From: Diadema setosum
Taxonomy: Eukaryota > Echinodermata > Echinoidea > Diadematoida > Diadematidae
Length of the DNA stretch: 64,000 nucleotides
NCBI RefSeq assembly: GCF_964275005.1
Contig: NC_092704.1
Coordinates: 34,984,416-35,048,415 of the forward strand
Reading direction: 5' to 3'
Shown: one piece after another, positions 59,801 to 64,000 of the stretch
Numbering within the stretch: position 1 is the first letter of the stretch
Layout of the letters: every line of letters starts with the position of its first letter
Notes under the pieces: generated by a model
Database searches by the model: none
Told to the model about the DNA's origin: nothing
The model's input: only the letters and a program-made list of their open reading frames with translations
Translations under genes and position numbers: made by a program

Positions 59801-62800
59801 TCCATATCAACTAACCCCGTTGCTTTTTTAAACCTTGTGGGGAATTAAAGTATCTTGGAGGCAACAGATTATCCTGTTGAGGGCTGATTTTGTTACAACA
59901 TGCATTTCCCATAGACACCTGTCCGAGTATACTCGGGACTCGTCTTCAATGGGTTAAGCATGCTATCACCTGGTTCATACAATGTACATCACATTTGATT
60001 ACAGTGATGTAAAACTTTGTTAAAATGTGGGAGATTTAAATTCTATAAGGAGCATATTGTGCTGCAAGATAGAATACAATTTTTAAAAACTCCTAGCAAT
60101 GGATAATTTAATGATGGTGATGATAAATGGCAGTGTCAGATCAAAATTCCACATCAATGCTATCCAGATACCAGTTTGAAATTAGAAGACAACGTGGCAC
60201 AATTAATCATGATGATACAAACTGTGCACACTTGCATCATTGTGTTGGTTGAAAAGTGATCATCATAATTAGTTTTATCATCACCAGAGACATAGAGCAT
60301 TTTCACAGCTAGTGAATGAAATATTGACAAAAGTAGAGTTTATCTTCATAACAGAATGTTAGTGGTTATGCTACGTTCAGATGAGAGATTGTTTATTCCT
60401 GGTAAAATACTATTCTTGTGACATAATCTAAACATGTCTCTCTTTCTTGCTCCTGTTATTTCCTCTCTTCCTCTTATTAAACCGTTGAACACTACTCCTG
60501 AGTATACTCGGGCAGGTGTCTATGGGAAATGTGTGATGTAGTAAAATCAGTTTGTCCTCAATGGGTTAAAGGAGAACGATACCCAAATATATAATTTATG
60601 TGCATTGAGTGAATGCAGCAATGTATGTTGTAATAGTGGAACACATTAGTGAATTTGAGGAAAATTGACAATCTGTTCAAAAGTTATGCATTTTTAAAGA
60701 CTACAGCAGTTTGTGACAAGACTGCAGGACAGTATACATAAAATTAAAAGAGAATTCAACATATTTTTTATATTTCTAGCGTGTTGAAAGAGCATTTGAC
60801 CTACAACTGTACCTTCTTCAGCTATCAGAGCAAAAAATATTACCCTTGACATACATTGTATATCAGTAACAAGGCGAGAAATTTGTTAACTTTTCTTTTA
60901 AAACATTAAATTTTGTGGAATTCCCTTTAATGTACTTGTATTTTCTTTCAAAACATTGTCCTGTAGTGATGTCACAAACAGTTTTAGTTTTCTCCTCCAG
61001 CGGTGGCGGGGCTGAACTTTTAAAAATTCATAACTTTCCAATGGATTGTTCAATCTTACTCAAACTTCACTGATTTGCTCTACTAATATAGCTACATTCA
61101 TTCCATCCAAATATATATTTGGGTTTCATTAACCTTTAATTCTCTTTCCTTTTCCCTATACATAGTTTTCCCTGTATTCCCCACAGCCATGCGGTCTGTC
61201 TCAAGTTTCATTAGATGTAATATAAGGAAATATTTGTCTAACATTTCACGCCGGGTTTTTCCCTTCTGGTAGAAGGACCTATCTTTTCTGTCCATTCTGT
61301 CGGTTTCCATTTTTATTGCATTCATACATGTCCATGCATGTACATATATTATTCACATGGTGCACAACCTTAGAGTTGATTGATGAGGATTGAATGTCCG
61401 AGGTGCAGTATTGACTGATATTTTCATCTCTTACATTAGGTTCTAACTCATTGGGATTACATTAAGTTACATCATGAAAGAATTCCATCCCACCACTCTT
61501 TTCCCATGGTTAGATTCATTGTCTCTAAAAGCTACAGTTAACTTGGTCTCTACATATACTTGTCTTTTGCTGTAAATATCATATTGATTGGAACTCCACA
61601 AATAGTAAATATGTGCCAATGTGACTCAGGAAAATGGTTTCATACAGTCATTATGTAAACTAAAGGAAGGCCAATATTACAGTATGTCATTCATTATGGC
61701 AGTTGAATTCTTACATCAAAAATTGATAGCACTTAAATAATTCTAATAGATATTGAGTTGTCCTACTGGCACCATTTGAATGATGTTTGTTAATGAGTAT
61801 CAGACTCACCCGATGTTCCCAAATCTGGGGTGGTCCATGTATGGTGTGCCTGATTAGCTCAGGGGCCCTTGCTAAAGGGTTTCCTGCTCCAATTTGGGTG
61901 ACGTCATCAAACGGGCGAGGAGCCCCACCCTGGTCCAACATCAGAGCTGCATGTTCAAATCCACCAAGGGTTACACGCATGTCTGCTCCTACGTGAACAT
62001 GTCGGGGTTGGATGTCACGATGAGCTACACTTTGGGCTTGCAGGTGCTGCACCCCTAGGAGCAGTTGAAGGAGAATGCGCAGGAGGCAGGCTTCCCTCAA
62101 CAGATCCTGTCCACCCTCCCCCATGACTGAATCAAACAGTTTCTTTATACTAATCTGAAAATCTGGGTACACACTGAAGACTAGTTTGCAGTCACTGTTC
62201 TGCTCTACGTTGATGCGGGCCAATGTGGCCCTCGTGAGGTGATCATCTGACATTGCACATGTTTCCCATCTGGCAAGGGGCCGAGTCACATTGCGGTGGG
62301 GTGGTAGAGACTGGAGTACATGAAGACATCTCTCATCACTCCAGACTGATGTATCTCCCTCACCTTGACAAGCACTCACTTGGGATACCTAGGAACATAT
62401 GAAATAATTCAAAACATCTTTCTATATACTCTGACTGACTAATATTCCCTGTTTCACAATGTAAATGCCATGTTACATTCACACTATGTGTGCATGAATG
62501 TATGGGTGTCACAGAACCAGGGCTGGGAAAAACTTTGCCTTGTTCATCTTCTTTTGAATCATACTGGTATACCACGCAGAAGCAAAATGAACTAACTCCA
62601 TTCCATTAAAAAGTTCTTTAATAGTTTGGCAACGAAACAGCATTTACAGAAACAGATTTAGTTATTTTCTTATGACTGGCTGAATAAGCCATTTGTTCTT
62701 GATTGTGTGGAATGAAGAGATCAGCACTCATAGAGGCATGAGAATTTCACTTTGAAGCACTGATGAAGATAATGACATGATTTGTTTATACTTTCAATTT

Positions 62801-64000
62801 TTACTCATTCCAACTAAATGACAAATCGACTTAAATACATGTAGGCATTGAATTGATCAGTGTTTTAGTAGTAGCCATGACAAAAGAAATCGTGGCCATA
62901 TATACTCAAGCAGGATTCGAAGCTATAACCCCCAGATTGCCGTACAGGCATCTTTTCCACTAGACCACCGAGCTTCCGCCGGACAGTCAGTACAGGTTAC
63001 TGCAGTGCTTGCTTACCTTGACATTGGGCAATTGTCTATCAGTTGCAATAAAATAGAGTGGGAAAGTTCACATTTTTGGACATTCAGTGCAAATTTTCTA
63101 AGTGGTGTTTAACCCCACTACCACTCTTTTTTTTTGCTAAAATTACCTAATTTTCTTCTTCTTTTTTTTTTTTGGTCACTTGAGCAACATCACTCCCCCA
63201 CCCGATCCCCCGGGAACCCACAGTCATTGACTGATTAGTTTCAGCTAACCTTTGCCAAATCATCCATCCTTGTCTGATCAATATGTACCAGCACAATATT
63301 CAAGCTGAAGGGAAGTGTGTATAGCATGGATTTCTTACCTCAAGGATGCGTTGTCTGCCAGACAGCGTACATCTAAATGTTGCAAACAACTCATTATCTC
63401 TTCCCTCACACCGATGGATCCTCTCCTTTAGACAAATGTTGTCCGTAGCATCAGAGATGCTATCATCCAAGGGGTACCACTCGCTTGTGTCCATATCACG
63501 TAAAGACTGCATGGCAACACTATACATGTTCATCACTGAATCCTTTGATCTGGGAGAGGATAAACTGCCTACAGTGGCCTGTATAAATTGTAAGACTTGT
63601 GAGGGCGTCCTACTTGTATTGCATCTACTCAAGGAGTGCCAGCACTCCGAAGCGAAGCTTGATACTTCGGAACTTGGAGAAAGTTTGCTATTAGAAGAAG
63701 AATTGAGAAGGAAGTTACTGTCTCTTCCTAGTGATGACTGCAAAGGTGAATGTTTGTCATTAGCTGATACTTGAACGAGAGATGATGATTTTGACTCGTG
63801 CATACTGTCAGTAGTAGGAGCTCTCACTTGGCGGGAGTCTGAAACTTCTGAAGTGGTCGTCTCCAAGCCTTGAATGTCACCGTTCACCTTTTGAACCTCA
63901 ACTGTCTCATCCTCTTCCACAATGGTTTGACCCTGAGAGAGAGCAATAACCTGGGACTGTAGTTTGTGGTTGTCAGCCGCAAGGTCTCGGCAGGTTGCTT
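56898..64000 (-). CDS. pseudokinase of PEAK/PINK1-like type, last five exons (5' partial)
   Basis: Predicted exons on the minus strand: 64000-63339 (continues beyond the edge), 62388-61810, 59085-58856, 57644-57525 and 56964-56898. All have GT donors and AG acceptors with consistent phases. The first exon encodes a helical, coiled-coil-like start (LAADNHKLQSQVIALSQ) and a long Ser-rich stretch. Exons 2-3 encode the C-lobe: LLQLLLGVQHLQAQSVAHRD, RAPELIRH, SDLYAVAATICSLL and RSSPEKRPPIRAALLR. HRD is kept, but the catalytic-loop Asn is His (HRDIQPRHV) and DFG is replaced by GGF, so the domain should be inactive. The tail MLLFGPHPEEMKSQL, WLTSQAMRLLL, then HEDYIL resembles the helices after the kinase domain in PEAK1/PRAG1 (LLWGPRREL..W....RAL, EDWL). 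PINK1 has a comparable but less similar tail. Known PEAK proteins are cytoskeletal/signalling scaffolds; that role here is inference. Confidence 0.8.
59867..59957 (-). repeat. ~88-bp palindromic-end element, copy 4 (inverted)
   Basis: Read on the minus strand it begins TTAACCCATTGAAGACGAGT, CCCGAGTATACTCGGACAGG and ends near CAGCCCTCAACAGGATAA. It is the only copy in this orientation. It lies in the intron between pseudokinase exons at 61810 and 59085. Confidence 0.75.
60481..60569 (+). repeat. ~88-bp palindromic-end element, copy 5
   Basis: AACCGTTGAACACTACTCCT, GAGTATACTCGGGCAGGTGT and TTTGTCCTCAATGGGTTAA. It lies in the same intron as copy 4, about 600 bp away and in the opposite orientation. 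Confidence 0.75.
62911..62981 (-). mobile_element. tRNA-like SINE head
   Basis: On the minus strand it reads GGCGGAAGCTCGGTGGTCTA, GTGGAAAAGATGCCTGTACG and ends GCTTCGAATCCTGC. The B-box-like TTCGAATCC and an A-box-like GGTCTAGTGG are spaced as in a tRNA, but no proper acceptor stem forms. It lies in the intron between pseudokinase exons at 63339 and 62388. It is a different tRNA-like type from the one at 18960. Confidence 0.6.

Noticed and set aside
61098-61325. 75-codon charged frame (ETDRMDRKDRSFYQK...)
   Set aside because: It lies in a pseudokinase intron, and the short internal ETDRM repeat suggests local duplication. There are no suitable splice sites in frame with the neighbouring exons.

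Overview
The window is animal nuclear DNA: split genes with GT/AG introns, abundant microsatellites, LINE 3' ends, foldback elements and one satellite array. It contains nothing bacterial. Intron-rich SLC5 genes together with the mix of short dispersed repeats suggest a marine deuterostome invertebrate, most likely an echinoderm. That placement is inference from memory, not something proved here.

Layout. (1) 190-3990 is a satellite array of about 23 units of about 165 bp. (2) 5345-11693, minus strand, holds exons 1-7 of an SLC5A8/SLC5A12-type sodium-coupled transporter; its C-terminal half would lie left of the window. (3) 11.7-18.3 kb separates this gene from a divergent paralog and is filled with a 5'-truncated LINE, GTA/ATT microsatellites and a small foldback. 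(4) 18324-37597, plus strand, is a complete 15-exon SLC5 transporter (647 aa) that I could reconstruct junction by junction; all phases agree. Its introns carry LINE tails, several MITE-like inverted-repeat elements and a tRNA-like SINE head. (5) 37.6-56.9 kb is mostly non-coding, with a minisatellite foldback just after the transporter stop codon, a triple-nested insertion at 42.1-43.05 kb, and a GC-richer island at 47.9-49.6 kb that may hold a terminal exon of an unrecognised gene. (6) 56898-64000, minus strand, holds the last five exons of a pseudokinase gene of PEAK/PINK1-like type; its N-terminus runs off the right edge.

The two SLC5 genes are a head-to-head duplicate pair with matching exon sizes and phases. 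The plus copy looks intact but uses a GC donor at intron 1. The minus copy keeps an open frame but has lost the conserved segment at the start of exon 5. The pseudokinase keeps HRD, APE and the late helices, but has lost the DFG motif and the catalytic-loop Asn, so it is probably a scaffold rather than an enzyme. I saw no retrovirus-like element, CRISPR array or genuine tRNA/rRNA gene.
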